Shown one piece after another: positions 7,411-16,376 of a stretch of 64,000 bases of DNA. Source of the stretch: Streptomyces griseicoloratus (lineage in GTDB: Bacteria > Actinomycetota > Actinomycetes > Streptomycetales > Streptomycetaceae); NCBI RefSeq assembly GCF_014534645.1, contig NZ_JACVQF010000220.1:124001-188000 (forward strand), in the 5' to 3' direction. The translations under genes were made by a program, and so were the position numbers. The notes beneath the pieces were generated by a model, which did no database searches, was not told where the DNA came from, and saw only the letters and a list, made by a program, of their open reading frames with translations. Numbering within the stretch: position 1 is the stretch's first letter; every line of letters starts with the position of its first letter.

Positions 7411-9844
7411 CAAGCCGGCCGGGCGGTCCGCCGCGGGTCCGCTGCTGCTCGGCGTGCGGCACCACGGGCCGGGGTCGGCACGGGCGGTCCGGGCCGCGCT
7501 GGAGGCGGCCCGGCCGCGGGTCGTGCTGATCGAGGGGCCGCCCGAGGCGGACTCCCTGATCCCCCTGGCCGCCGACGAGGGCATGCGGCCGCCGGTCGCC
7601 CTCCTCGCCCACGCCGTGGACGAACCCGGCCGGTCCGCGTTCTGGCCGCTGGCCGAGTTCTCCCCGGAGTGGGTCGCCATCCGCTGGGCCGTGGAGAACG
7701 GCGTCCCGGCCCGCTTCGTCGACCTCCCGGCCGCGCACACGCTCGCGTGGCAGGAGCAGGACGCCGAAGGGGACGGGCCCGAGGACGGACGGGGGGCGGG
7801 GCGCGATCCCGAGGACGGTCAGGGGGCGGGGGGCGACCCCGAAGCCTCCCGTGACGTGCGGGCCGACCCCCTCGCCGTGCTCGCCGAGGCCGCCGGGCAC
7901 GACGACCCGGAGCGCTGGTGGGAGGACGTCGTCGAGCACCGGGGGGCGGGAGAGGGGGACGCCCTCGCGCCGTTCACCGCGCTGGAGGAGGCCATGGGGG
8001 CGCTGCGGGAGACGGAGACCGGCGACGGGCGCGACCGGGACCTCGTGCGCGAGGCGTACATGCGGCTCCAGGTGCGGGCGGCGCAGCGGGAGTTCGCCGA
8101 CGCTGTGGCCGTGGTCTGCGGGGCCTGGCACGTACCGGCACTGCGGCGGAGGACCACCGTCGCCGCCGACCGGGCGCTGCTGAAGGGACTGCCCAGGACG
8201 AAGGTCGACATGACCTGGGTGCCGTGGACCCACCGCAGGCTGTCCCGGGCCAGTGGGTACGGGGCGGGGATCGACTCACCGGGCTGGTACGGACACCTGT
8301 TCGGCGCGCCGGACCGGCCCGTCGAGCGATGGCTGACGAAGGTCGCCGGCCTGCTGCGCGAGGAGGACCGGATCGTCTCCTCGGCCCATGTCATCGAGGC
8401 CGTGCGGCTCGCCGGCACGCTCGCCGCGATGCGCGGGCGTCCGCTGCCCGGCCTGAGCGAGACGACGGATGCCGTGCGCGCGGTCATGTGCGAGGGCTCG
8501 GACGTGCCGCTCGCGCTGGTGCACGACCGGCTGGTCGTGGGGGACGTGCTCGGCGAGGTGCCCCCGGGGGCGCCCGCGGTGCCCCTGCAGCGGGACCTCG
8601 CCCGGATCCAGCGACGGCTGCGGCTCAAGCCGGAGGCGCTGGAGCGCGAACTGGAGCTCGACCTGCGCAAGGAGACCGACGCCGAGCGCGGCAGACTGCT
8701 GCACCGGCTGCGGCTGCTCGGCATCGGATGGGGCGAGCCGGCCGCGTCTCGGGGCAGTACGGGCACGTTCCGGGAGACGTGGCGGCTGCGCTGGGAGCCG
8801 GAGCTGTCCGTGCGGGTGGCCGAGGCCGGGGTGTGGGGCACGACCGTGCTCGCCGCCGCGACCGCCAAGGCGGAGGCGGACGCCGTGTCCGCACAGGGCC
8901 TCGCCGAGGTCACCGCGCTCGCCGAGCGCTGCCTGCTGGCCGACCTGCCGGACGCGCTCCCCGCGGTGATGCGGATCCTCGCCGACCGCGCCGCCCTCGA
9001 CGCGGACGTCGGCCACCTCGCCCAGGCCCTGCCGGCCCTGGTCCGCTCCCTGCGCTACGGCGACGTGCGGGGCACGGACACCGGCGCGCTGGCCGAGGTC
9101 GCCGCGGGGCTCGCCGAGCGGGTCTTCGTCGGCCTGCCCCCGGCCTGTGCCGCGCTGGACGCCGACGCGGCCGAGGAGATGCGCCGCCATGTGGACGCCG
9201 TGCACGGGGCGGTGGGGCTGCTCGGGGACGACCCCGCACCGGGCCACGGCGACCTGCGGAGGCGCTGGCAGACGGTCCTGCGGCTGCTGTCCGTCCGGGA
9301 CACCGTGCCCGGCGTCATCCGGGGACGCGCCGTACGGCTCCTGCTGGACGAGGGGGAGCTGGCGGCCGAGGAGGCGGCACGGCTCATGGGGCTGGTCCTC
9401 TCCCCGGGTACGCCACCGGCGGACGGGGCGGCCTGGATCGAGGGCTTCGTCGGAGGCGGCTCCGGAGGCGGCCTGCTCCTCGTCCACGACGAGCGCCTGC
9501 TCGGACTGGTCGACGCCTGGCTGACGGGCGTACCGGCGGAGGCGTTCACGGACGTACTGCCACTGCTGCGGCGCACCTTCTCGGGCTACGAGCCCGGGGT
9601 GCGCCGCACCCTCGGCGAGCTGGTCCGGCGCGGACCGGGGCAGCGGGGGAGCGTGACCGCGGCGGGGTCCGGCATCCCCGGGTTCGCGGACGAGCTCGAC
9701 ACCGGGCGCGCCGACGCGGTGCTGCCGGTGGTCCGGCTGCTGCTCGGCCCGGACCCGGCCGGCGCACTCCTTCCAGGAGCCGGGGACACCGGCCGCCACG
9801 AGGCCGACGACGAGGACAACGACCCGGTGGGGGTGGAGGCATGA
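7397..9844 (+). CDS. DUF5682 family protein, possible TraB/ChaN/EreA-like hydrolase fold
   Basis: An 815-residue cytoplasmic protein. I start at GTG 7397, preceded by GAGGGGG at a good distance; upstream GTGs have poor coding bias. The N-terminal part reads GVRHHGPGSARAV (His22-His23), then VVLIEGPPEAD, and further on AVVCGAWHVPAL. This His/Glu pattern recalls the TraB/ChaN/erythromycin-esterase-like fold, an inference from pattern only. Residues ~120-150 carry a short internal repeat (EDGRGAGRDP / EDGQGAGGDP). The C-terminal half is helical and Leu/Ala-rich. It lies between the MoxR and VWA genes, overlapping the latter by ATGA, so all are probably made together. Confidence 0.8.
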   Translation: MTGADKPAGRSAAGPLLLGVRHHGPGSARAVRAALEAARPRVVLIEGPPEADSLIPLAADEGMRPPVALLAHAVDEPGRSAFWPLAEFSPEWVAIRWAVENGVPARFVDLPAAHTLAWQEQDAEGDGPEDGRGAGRDPEDGQGAGGDPEASRDVRADPLAVLAEAAGHDDPERWWEDVVEHRGAGEGDALAPFTALEEAMGALRETETGDGRDRDLVREAYMRLQVRAAQREFADAVAVVCGAWHVPALRRRTTVAADRALLKGLPRTKVDMTWVPWTHRRLSRASGYGAGIDSPGWYGHLFGAPDRPVERWLTKVAGLLREEDRIVSSAHVIEAVRLAGTLAAMRGRPLPGLSETTDAVRAVMCEGSDVPLALVHDRLVVGDVLGEVPPGAPAVPLQRDLARIQRRLRLKPEALERELELDLRKETDAERGRLLHRLRLLGIGWGEPAASRGSTGTFRETWRLRWEPELSVRVAEAGVWGTTVLAAATAKAEADAVSAQGLAEVTALAERCLLADLPDALPAVMRILADRAALDADVGHLAQALPALVRSLRYGDVRGTDTGALAEVAAGLAERVFVGLPPACAALDADAAEEMRRHVDAVHGAVGLLGDDPAPGHGDLRRRWQTVLRLLSVRDTVPGVIRGRAVRLLLDEGELAAEEAARLMGLVLSPGTPPADGAAWIEGFVGGGSGGGLLLVHDERLLGLVDAWLTGVPAEAFTDVLPLLRRTFSGYEPGVRRTLGELVRRGPGQRGSVTAAGSGIPGFADELDTGRADAVLPVVRLLLGPDPAGALLPGAGDTGRHEADDEDNDPVGVEA

Positions 9845-11004
9845 CGACCGAGCTGGTGGACCCGGAGCGGGAGCGGCTGCGACGGTGGCGGCTCGTGCTC
9901 GGCGGTGACGCGGCCGACGGCACCGGGTGCGCGCTCTCCGGACGGGACGCGGCGATGGACGGGGCCCTCGCGGCCCTCTACGGAAAGGCGGACAAGGCCC
10001 ACAAGAGCCGGGACCGTTCCGCGGGGCTCGGGGCGTCGGCGCCGTCCGTGGCGCGCTGGCTGGGGGACATACGGACATACTTCCCGTCCTCCGTCGTGCA
10101 GGTCATGCAGCGGGACGCCATCGACCGGCTCGGCCTCGCCACGCTGCTGCTGGAGCCGGAGATGCTGGCGGCCGTCGACGCCGACGTGCACCTCGTCGGC
10201 ACGCTGCTGTCCCTCAACAAGGCGATGCCGGAGACGACGAAGGAGACGGCACGGGCCGTCGTGCGGGGGGTCGTCGAGGACCTGGAGAAGCGGCTCGCCA
10301 CCCGCACCCGGGCCACCCTCACCGGCGCCCTCGACCGCAGCGCCCGCGTCAGCCGGCCCCGCCACCACGACATCGACTGGAACCGCACGATCGCGGCCAA
10401 CCTCAAGCACTACCTGCCGGAGTACCGGACGATCGTGCCGGAGCGGCTCATCGGCTACGGGCGGGCGTCCCGGTCCGTGAAGAAGGAGGTCATCCTCTGC
10501 ATCGACCAGTCGGGGTCGATGGCGGCGTCCGTCGTGTACGCGTCCGTGTTCGGGGCGGTGCTGGCGTCCATGAAGTCGATCAGCACCCGGCTCGTCGTCT
10601 TCGACACCGCGGTCGTCGACCTCACCGACCAGCTCGACGACCCGGTGGACGTGCTCTTCGGCACCCAGCTCGGCGGCGGGACGGACATCAACCGGGCGCT
10701 GGCGTACTGCCAGTCCCGGATCACCCGGCCCGCGGAGACGGTGGTCGTGCTGATCAGCGACCTCTACGAGGGAGGCATACGCAACGAGATGCTCAAGCGG
10801 GTGGCGGCCATGAAGGCGGCGGGCGTGCAGTTCGTGACGCTGCTGGCCCTGTCCGACGAGGGGGCGCCCGCGTACGACCGGGAGCACGCGGCGGCGCTGG
10901 CCGCACTGGACGCGCCGGCCTTCGCCTGCACGCCGGATCTGTTCCCGGAGGTGATGGCGGCGGCGATCGAGAAGCGGCCCCTGCCCGTACCGGACGCCGG
11001 GTGA
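9841..11004 (+). CDS. VWA (von Willebrand factor A) domain protein, MoxR partner
   Basis: A 387-residue cytoplasmic protein with a C-terminal VWA domain. The MIDAS metal site is visible as DQSGS (222-226), GGGTD (278-282) and the later ISDLYE (Asp307), so Mg-dependent ligand binding should be intact. The N-terminal ~200 residues are helical and lack a known domain. VWA proteins next to MoxR ATPases typically act as their substrate adaptors. Start at 9841 overlaps the DUF5682 stop (ATGA), indicating coupled translation. It is the last gene of the operon; 198 nt without obvious features follow. Confidence 0.88.
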   Translation: MTTELVDPERERLRRWRLVLGGDAADGTGCALSGRDAAMDGALAALYGKADKAHKSRDRSAGLGASAPSVARWLGDIRTYFPSSVVQVMQRDAIDRLGLATLLLEPEMLAAVDADVHLVGTLLSLNKAMPETTKETARAVVRGVVEDLEKRLATRTRATLTGALDRSARVSRPRHHDIDWNRTIAANLKHYLPEYRTIVPERLIGYGRASRSVKKEVILCIDQSGSMAASVVYASVFGAVLASMKSISTRLVVFDTAVVDLTDQLDDPVDVLFGTQLGGGTDINRALAYCQSRITRPAETVVVLISDLYEGGIRNEMLKRVAAMKAAGVQFVTLLALSDEGAPAYDREHAAALAALDAPAFACTPDLFPEVMAAAIEKRPLPVPDAG

Positions 11005-11202
11005 GGCCGGGGCGGGCGCGCCGGCCGGGTGGCGACTTGTCGATCCGGCGCCGCCCGACTCCTGCCAGCAAAACGGACATGACTACCCATCGGTAACGGC
11101 GGGCTTGCGCAACCTCGGGACTCCCGTGCGAGGATCGCGCGTCGTATCGATGCGTCGTCCGCGGCGCCCGTCGTTCCGCCGAACGGGAGGAACCTCCCCC
11201 TC

Positions 11203-12150
11203 TTGATCTGGTCACCAGCCCTGCCCGGTGCCGCTCTGCGTGTGATGCGCAGGGCGGCCGGGTGGCGTGCGCTTCAGGTGGCACTGCTCGTGGGCGGGGT
11301 GTTCGTCCTCGGGCTGCTCTTCGGGGAACGGGCGCAGGCGGCCGAGGGCGTGCCCCCGGCGAAGGACGTCGTCGGCACGGTCGCGGACGTCGTCCCGGCG
11401 GCCACGGGCGGATCCGAGGCTCCCGGTGAGCGTGACGGGGCGGGCGCGAAGCCGGCCGGCGAGACATCTGCGTCACTCGTTCCGGACCTCCGGCCGGTGA
11501 CCGGTCACGTCGTCCGGTCCGTGCAGGACCGGGTCGTGCGGCCGGTCGACGACCTGGTGCGGATGGTGTCGGAGGACCTCGAGTCCGCACGGTCGAAGGC
11601 GCCGCCACTGGAGTTGCTGCCGCTGGAGCCGCTGCCGTCGCTCCCCGCGCCGCCGCCGCTTCCGGCCGTCCCCGACATGCCGTCGCTCCCGGCCGTCCCC
11701 GAGGCGCCGGTGCTTCCGGCCGTCCCCGCGCCCCCAGCGCTGCCGGACGTGTCCGACCCGCATCCGGATCTTCCCGCCGCACCGGTGTCCCCGGCCGCCT
11801 CGCAGCCCGGCCACGATCCCGCGGCCACGGCGTCGTCGGCGGCCGCCCCGACGTCCGGCGCCCCGTACGGGCCCCGGCTCGCCGATGGTGCCGCTCACCC
11901 CACGGCGCACGGTGACACGCACCGTTCGGCCGCCGCACACGCCCCCGCCCGTCCGGCACCCGCAGGTGATCCGGACGGAGCGCTCGGCAACGGTTCCGCC
12001 GCCGACAACGGCACCCCGCGGCACGGCGACGCGCACGCGGTCACCCTTCACCACCAGGTACCGCTCCGACTCGTGCCGGGCGCCGTCGTGCGCGCCGACT
12101 CGGACGAGGTCCAGGACAGGTACCGGGACATTCCGGTCTCTCCGGCCTAG
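11203..12150 (+). CDS. Secreted Pro/Ala-rich hypothetical protein
   Basis: A 315-residue protein of unknown function. The N-terminus has positive charges, a hydrophobic stretch (VALLVGGVFVLGLLFG) and an AQA cleavage-like site, so export is likely. Residues ~130-185 contain short proline repeats of the form LPAVPEAP/LPAVPAPP, then a His/Ala/Pro-rich low-complexity tail. The TTG at 11203 has GGGAGG 12 bases upstream, longer than ideal; an ATG at 11245 is possible but has no visible site. The next gene also codes for a secreted repetitive protein, so both may act at the cell surface. Confidence 0.65.
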   Translation: MIWSPALPGAALRVMRRAAGWRALQVALLVGGVFVLGLLFGERAQAAEGVPPAKDVVGTVADVVPAATGGSEAPGERDGAGAKPAGETSASLVPDLRPVTGHVVRSVQDRVVRPVDDLVRMVSEDLESARSKAPPLELLPLEPLPSLPAPPPLPAVPDMPSLPAVPEAPVLPAVPAPPALPDVSDPHPDLPAAPVSPAASQPGHDPAATASSAAAPTSGAPYGPRLADGAAHPTAHGDTHRSAAAHAPARPAPAGDPDGALGNGSAADNGTPRHGDAHAVTLHHQVPLRLVPGAVVRADSDEVQDRYRDIPVSPA

Positions 12151-12160
12151 GCAGGGCCTT

Positions 12161-12233
12161 CCCCCGCGACAGACCTGCCGCGCGGGGGCGGAAAGGTCTG
12201 CCCGCCCCTCCGGAAACCCTCGTTCCCGGAGGG
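12161..12233 (+). terminator. Two adjacent hairpins between the secreted-protein genes
   Basis: Perfect 8-bp stems at 12161-12168/12181-12188 (CCCCCGCG and CGCGGGGG) and 12206-12213/12226-12233 (CCCTCCGG and CCGGAGGG). No T-run follows, which is common for Streptomyces terminators. They could end the upstream transcript or attenuate into the next gene. Confidence 0.5.
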
Positions 12234-12313
12234 AGGAAGCCGGGGCCGCCGCGGAGCACCGCCGGCCCGGCGCCGGAAATGTCCCCAAGCTTGTGAAGGA
12301 CCCTGACCCACCC

Positions 12314-13501
12314 ATGAACAAGAACATCCGCCGTTCCATCGTCATAGCCGCCGGCGTGACCGGTGCCTGGGCGCTCGGCTCCGCCGTCGCCAGTGCGGAC
12401 GAGCTGCCCTCCGTCTCCGTCTCCGTACCGGACACCGCCGACACCACCGCCGACGCCGTGACGGACACGGCCGACGGCACCGTCTCCGACGTCCGGGAGG
12501 CCGCCGACCGGTCCGTGCAGGCCCCCCGGCCCGAGGCCCCGCAGATCCAGACGCCCGAGGCCGGGTCCGAGTCCGCCGAGGACGACATCGACTACCTCTT
12601 CGGCCCCCTCTCCGCATTCGCACCCCAGCTGGAGCAGGCCCCGGCCGCCGCGCAGGACACCGTGGCCGGCGTCCCCGGCGCGGTGACGCCGGTCGTCGGG
12701 GAGACCGCCGACGCGGCCGTCCCGCCGGTCGCCGACCGGGCCGTGACGGGCGCCGAGCCGGTCGCCGGGCACGCCGTGGCCGGCGTGGTCCGGGTCGTCG
12801 ACGGTGTGGCCGCCGACGTACCGCCGTACGCCACCGGTCTGGTCGGGCAGGTCACCGGCGACACCGCGGACGCCGTGCTGCCGCCGGTCGCGAACACCGC
12901 CGTGCGGGGCGTGGTGCCCGTCGCCGGGCAGGCCGTCGGTGACGCGGGCGCGGTGGCGCACGGCGTCGTGGGCGACGTGCGGCCCTTCGCGGGCGGCGTC
13001 GTGGGCGCCGTACCGCCGCTCGCGCAGGGCGTGGCCGGACAGGCCGGACCCTTCGCCGGGGGCGTCGCCGGCGAGGTGCCGCCCTTCGCCGACGGGGTCA
13101 CCGGTGCCGTGCGGCCCGTCGTCGACGCCGTCGTGGAGACCGTCCGCCCGGTCGTCCAGGGCGTCGGTGGCAGCGCCACGGAGCTGGCGTACGGGGTCGC
13201 GGGCCACGCGGCGCCCTTCGCGGACGGCGTCGTCGGCGAGGTCTCCCCGTTCGCCCAGGGCGTCACCGGGCAGGTCGCGCCCTTCGCCCAGGACCTGACC
13301 GGAACCGTCGGCGACACCGCGGCCCCGCTGGCCGGTCACGCCGTCACCGGCGCCCTGGGCGTGGCCGAGTCGGTCACCCCGGGCTACGCCCAGGGCGTGT
13401 ACCAGTCGGTCACTGCGGACCACGCCCAGGGCGTGCACCAGCCGGCCGTCCACGGCTACGCCCACGACGCCCACCGGACCGCCGCCCCGTACCGCGTCTG
13501 A
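12314..13501 (+). CDS. Secreted protein built of 11-residue repeats
   Basis: A 395-residue protein with a signal peptide (MNKNIRRSIV then a hydrophobic core ending ASA, ~1-28). After an acidic segment (~30-100), residues ~131-337 form about 18-19 repeats of 11 residues, consensus GVVGxVxPFAx: for example units start at 217, 228, 239, 250, 261, 272, 283, 294, 305 and 316. One unit near 186 is shortened. Such undecad repeats can form extended amphipathic structures at surfaces. The tail is His/Tyr/Gln-rich. AAGGA lies 13 bases before the ATG, a loose spacing. Function unknown; a wall- or hydrophobin-like surface role is speculation. Confidence 0.75.
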   Translation: MNKNIRRSIVIAAGVTGAWALGSAVASADELPSVSVSVPDTADTTADAVTDTADGTVSDVREAADRSVQAPRPEAPQIQTPEAGSESAEDDIDYLFGPLSAFAPQLEQAPAAAQDTVAGVPGAVTPVVGETADAAVPPVADRAVTGAEPVAGHAVAGVVRVVDGVAADVPPYATGLVGQVTGDTADAVLPPVANTAVRGVVPVAGQAVGDAGAVAHGVVGDVRPFAGGVVGAVPPLAQGVAGQAGPFAGGVAGEVPPFADGVTGAVRPVVDAVVETVRPVVQGVGGSATELAYGVAGHAAPFADGVVGEVSPFAQGVTGQVAPFAQDLTGTVGDTAAPLAGHAVTGALGVAESVTPGYAQGVYQSVTADHAQGVHQPAVHGYAHDAHRTAAPYRV

Positions 13502-14089
13502 CCGGTCCGACCGGTCAGACCGGCACGAACGCTCCACCCGGCGCCGCACCCGGCGCACCGCCCCGCGCAGCGCGACCGCGGCGGACGCGGGCAACGCGTC
13601 CGCCCGCCGGAGCGTGACGACCGGGGCGGACGACCGACTCCGCGGGGTACCCGGCCCCGGAAGGCCGAAAGCCGTCGGCCCCCGGCCGGCCGGAACCCCG
13701 CGGATGGGGTCGGCCGGTCCCCATTGGGGTGGGGACCGGCCGGCCCGCACTCCGTGGGGCCGCACCGTGCGGCACACGGAGAATCCCGACGGGCCTCACC
13801 GGGTCAACCCCAGCCCGGTGAGGCCCCACGCCGCCCGCCCGCGCACCGACGCCCCTCACACACGGCACCCCGTGCCAGAGAGGACGGCATCATGTGACAG
13901 GTATCACCGCGCAGGTGTGACTCGCGATTTAGAGACCCCCCGCAAGCGGCGATAACCTGCGAGACGGACATGCCGCGCGCTCGGACACCGTGTGCGCCTC
14001 CCTTGTGACACATGCGGACGTCACGTTGCCCTTCGCGGCACGCCCACGCATCCAACGAACCGCGAGATCACTGATAGGGACGGAAGCGC
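13502..14089. other. Intergenic region upstream of sucC
   Basis: About 590 nt without a credible gene. It contains the strong hairpin listed separately at 13711-13742. From ~13880 to 14089 base composition becomes less GC-rich, so the sucC promoter probably lies there; I cannot assign its -10 and -35 with confidence. Confidence 0.5.
13711..13742 (+). terminator. Strong GC hairpin downstream of the repeat-protein gene
   Basis: A perfect 12-bp stem, CGGCCGGTCCCC (13711-13722) and GGGGACCGGCCG (13731-13742), with an 8-base loop. It lies 210 nt after the upstream stop, without a T-run. It may terminate that transcript or insulate sucC. Confidence 0.55.
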
Positions 14090-15271
14090 GTGGACCTGTT
14101 CGAGTACCAGGCGAGGGACCTCTTCGCCAAGCACGATGTACCGGTGCTGGCCGGTGAAGTCATCGACACGCCTGAGGCGGCGCGCGAGATCACCGAGCGT
14201 CTGGGCGGCAAGTCCGTCGTCAAGGCTCAGGTGAAGGTCGGTGGCCGCGGCAAGGCCGGTGGCGTGAAGCTGGCCGCCACCCCGGACGAGGCCGTCGCCC
14301 GCGCGACGGACATCCTCGGCATGGACATCAAGGGCCACACGGTCCACAAGGTGATGATCGCCGAGACCGCTCCGGAGATCGTCGAGGAGTACTACGTCTC
14401 CTTCCTCCTCGACCGTGCCAACCGCACCTTCCTCTCCATCGCGTCCGTCGAGGGCGGCATGGAGATCGAGGAGGTGGCGGCCACCCGTCCGGAGGCCGTC
14501 GCCAAGACCCCGATCGACGCCATCGAGGGCGTGACCCCCGAGAAGGCGCGCGAGATCGTCGAGGCCGCGAAGTTCCCGGCCGAGGTCGCCGACAAGGTCG
14601 TGAACGTCCTCGTCAAGCTGTGGGACACCTTCATCAAGGAGGACGCCCTCCTGGTCGAGGTCAACCCGCTGGCGAAGGTCGCCTCCGGCGACGTCATCGC
14701 CCTCGACGGCAAGGTGTCGCTCGACGACAACGCCGAGTTCCGTCACCCCGACTTCGAGGAGCTCCACGACAAGGCCGCGGCCAACCCGCTCGAGGCCGCC
14801 GCCAAGGAGAAGAACCTCAACTACGTCAAGCTCGACGGCGAGGTCGGCATCATCGGCAACGGCGCGGGCCTGGTCATGTCGACCCTGGACGTCGTCGCGT
14901 ACGCCGGTGAGAAGCACGGCAACGTCAAGCCGGCCAACTTCCTGGACATCGGCGGTGGCGCCTCCGCCCAGGTCATGGCCAACGGCCTGGAGATCATCCT
15001 CGGCGACCCGGACGTCAAGTCCGTCTTCGTCAACGTCTTCGGTGGCATCACCGCCTGTGACGAGGTCGCCAACGGCATCGTCCAGGCCCTGAAGCTGCTG
15101 GAGGACCGCGGCGAGCAGGTCACCAAGCCGCTCGTCGTCCGCCTCGACGGCAACAACGCCGAGCTGGGCCGGCAGATCCTCACCGACGCCGACCACCCGC
15201 TGGTCCAGCGCGTCGACACCATGGACGGCGCGGCCGACAAGGCCGCCGAGCTGGCCCACGCCGCCAAGTAA
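14090..15271 (+). CDS. sucC: Succinyl-CoA synthetase (succinate-CoA ligase) beta subunit
   Basis: A 393-residue beta subunit of the TCA-cycle enzyme that converts succinyl-CoA to succinate with NTP synthesis. The N-terminal ATP-grasp domain begins [12 protein letters not shown] and includes [18 protein letters not shown]; the C-terminal CoA-ligase domain has [18 protein letters not shown] and [13 protein letters not shown]. Length matches the family. It starts at GTG 14090 behind a GGAAG-type site. sucD follows after 28 nt, so the two subunits are co-transcribed and end at the hairpin at 16250-16295. Confidence 0.97.
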   Translation: MDLFEYQARDLFAKHDVPVLAGEVIDTPEAAREITERLGGKSVVKAQVKVGGRGKAGGVKLAATPDEAVARATDILGMDIKGHTVHKVMIAETAPEIVEEYYVSFLLDRANRTFLSIASVEGGMEIEEVAATRPEAVAKTPIDAIEGVTPEKAREIVEAAKFPAEVADKVVNVLVKLWDTFIKEDALLVEVNPLAKVASGDVIALDGKVSLDDNAEFRHPDFEELHDKAAANPLEAAAKEKNLNYVKLDGEVGIIGNGAGLVMSTLDVVAYAGEKHGNVKPANFLDIGGGASAQVMANGLEIILGDPDVKSVFVNVFGGITACDEVANGIVQALKLLEDRGEQVTKPLVVRLDGNNAELGRQILTDADHPLVQRVDTMDGAADKAAELAHAAK

Positions 15272-15299
15272 GCACTCAGGACGAGGACACCAACACACC

Positions 15300-16184
15300 A
15301 TGGCTATCTGGCTCAACAAGGACAGCAAGGTCATCGTCCAGGGCATGACCGGCTCCACCGGCATGAAGCACACCAAGCTCATGCTCGGTGACGGCACGAA
15401 CGTCGTGGGCGGCGTGAACCCGCGCAAGGCGGGCACCTCCGTGGACTTCGACGGCACCGAGGTACCGGTCTTCGGCACCGTCAAGGAGGCCATCGAGAAG
15501 ACCGGCGCCAACGTCTCGGTCATCTTCGTGCCGGAGAAGTTCACCAAGGACGCGGTCGTCGAGGCCATCGACGCCGAGATCCCGCTGGCCGTCGTGATCA
15601 CCGAGGGCATCGCCGTGCACGACACGGCCGCCTTCTGGGCGTACGCCGGCAAGAAGGGCAACAAGACCCGCATCATCGGCCCGAACTGCCCCGGCATCAT
15701 CACCCCGGGCCAGTCCAACGTCGGCATCATCCCGGGCGACATCACCAAGCCGGGCCGCATCGGCCTGGTGTCGAAGTCCGGCACGCTGACGTACCAGATG
15801 ATGTACGAGCTGCGCGACATCGGCTTCTCGACCGCCGTCGGCATCGGTGGTGACCCGATCATCGGCACCACGCACATCGACGCGCTCGCCGCCTTCCAGG
15901 ACGACCCCGACACCGACCTGATCGTCATGATCGGCGAGATCGGCGGCGACGCCGAGGAGCGGGCCGCGGCCTTCATCAAGGACAACGTGACCAAGCCGGT
16001 CGTCGGCTACGTCGCGGGCTTCACCGCGCCCGAGGGCAAGACCATGGGCCACGCCGGCGCCATCGTCTCCGGTTCTTCCGGCACCGCACAGGCCAAGAAG
16101 GAGGCCCTGGAGGCCGCCGGCGTCAAGGTCGGCAAGACGCCGACCGAGACGGCCAAGCTCGCGCGCGCCATCCTCGCCGGCTGA
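15300..16184 (+). CDS. sucD: Succinyl-CoA synthetase alpha subunit
   Basis: A 294-residue alpha subunit. The N-terminal CoA-binding Rossmann domain opens [36 protein letters not shown] and [14 protein letters not shown] belong to the ligase domain. The phosphorylated active-site histidine is in [15 protein letters not shown] near the C-terminus. Together with SucC it forms the cytosolic TCA enzyme. It is the second and last gene of the operon. Confidence 0.97.
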   Translation: MAIWLNKDSKVIVQGMTGSTGMKHTKLMLGDGTNVVGGVNPRKAGTSVDFDGTEVPVFGTVKEAIEKTGANVSVIFVPEKFTKDAVVEAIDAEIPLAVVITEGIAVHDTAAFWAYAGKKGNKTRIIGPNCPGIITPGQSNVGIIPGDITKPGRIGLVSKSGTLTYQMMYELRDIGFSTAVGIGGDPIIGTTHIDALAAFQDDPDTDLIVMIGEIGGDAEERAAAFIKDNVTKPVVGYVAGFTAPEGKTMGHAGAIVSGSSGTAQAKKEALEAAGVKVGKTPTETAKLARAILAG

Positions 16185-16249
16185 GGACGGCCTCCCAGGC
16201 CCGAGGCCAGGCCGAGGCCAGGCCGAGCCGGGCCGGGACCTTCCGCGCA

Positions 16250-16295
16250 CGGCAGCGGGCCCGCCTCCTTCCCGGGGGCGGGCCCGCTGCCGTTT
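16250..16295 (+). terminator. sucCD terminator
   Basis: A 16-bp stem, CGGCAGCGGGCCCGCC (16250-16265) and GGCGGGCCCGCTGCCG (16277-16292), followed by TTT. It lies between sucD and the convergent leftward gene and may act in both directions. Just before it, the word GGCCAGGCCGA is repeated (about 16204-16224). Confidence 0.85.
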
Positions 16296-16376
16296 CCGCG
16301 GCGGCTCTGTTCCGGTGCGGGACCCGCGGCGGACCCGGAGCGGGATCTCGGGCGGACCCGGAGCGCATCCGGGCCG

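Noticed and set aside
13515-13868. Small minus-strand ORF between the repeat-protein gene and sucC
   Set aside because: No ribosome site, Arg/Gly/Pro-rich composition typical of shadow frames, and it spans a strong hairpin.
14005-14024. GTGAC/GTCAC dyad upstream of sucC as a Crp-type or Rex-type site
   Set aside because: Spacing (10 bases) does not fit GTG-N6-GNCAC or TTGTGAA-type sites; likely chance.
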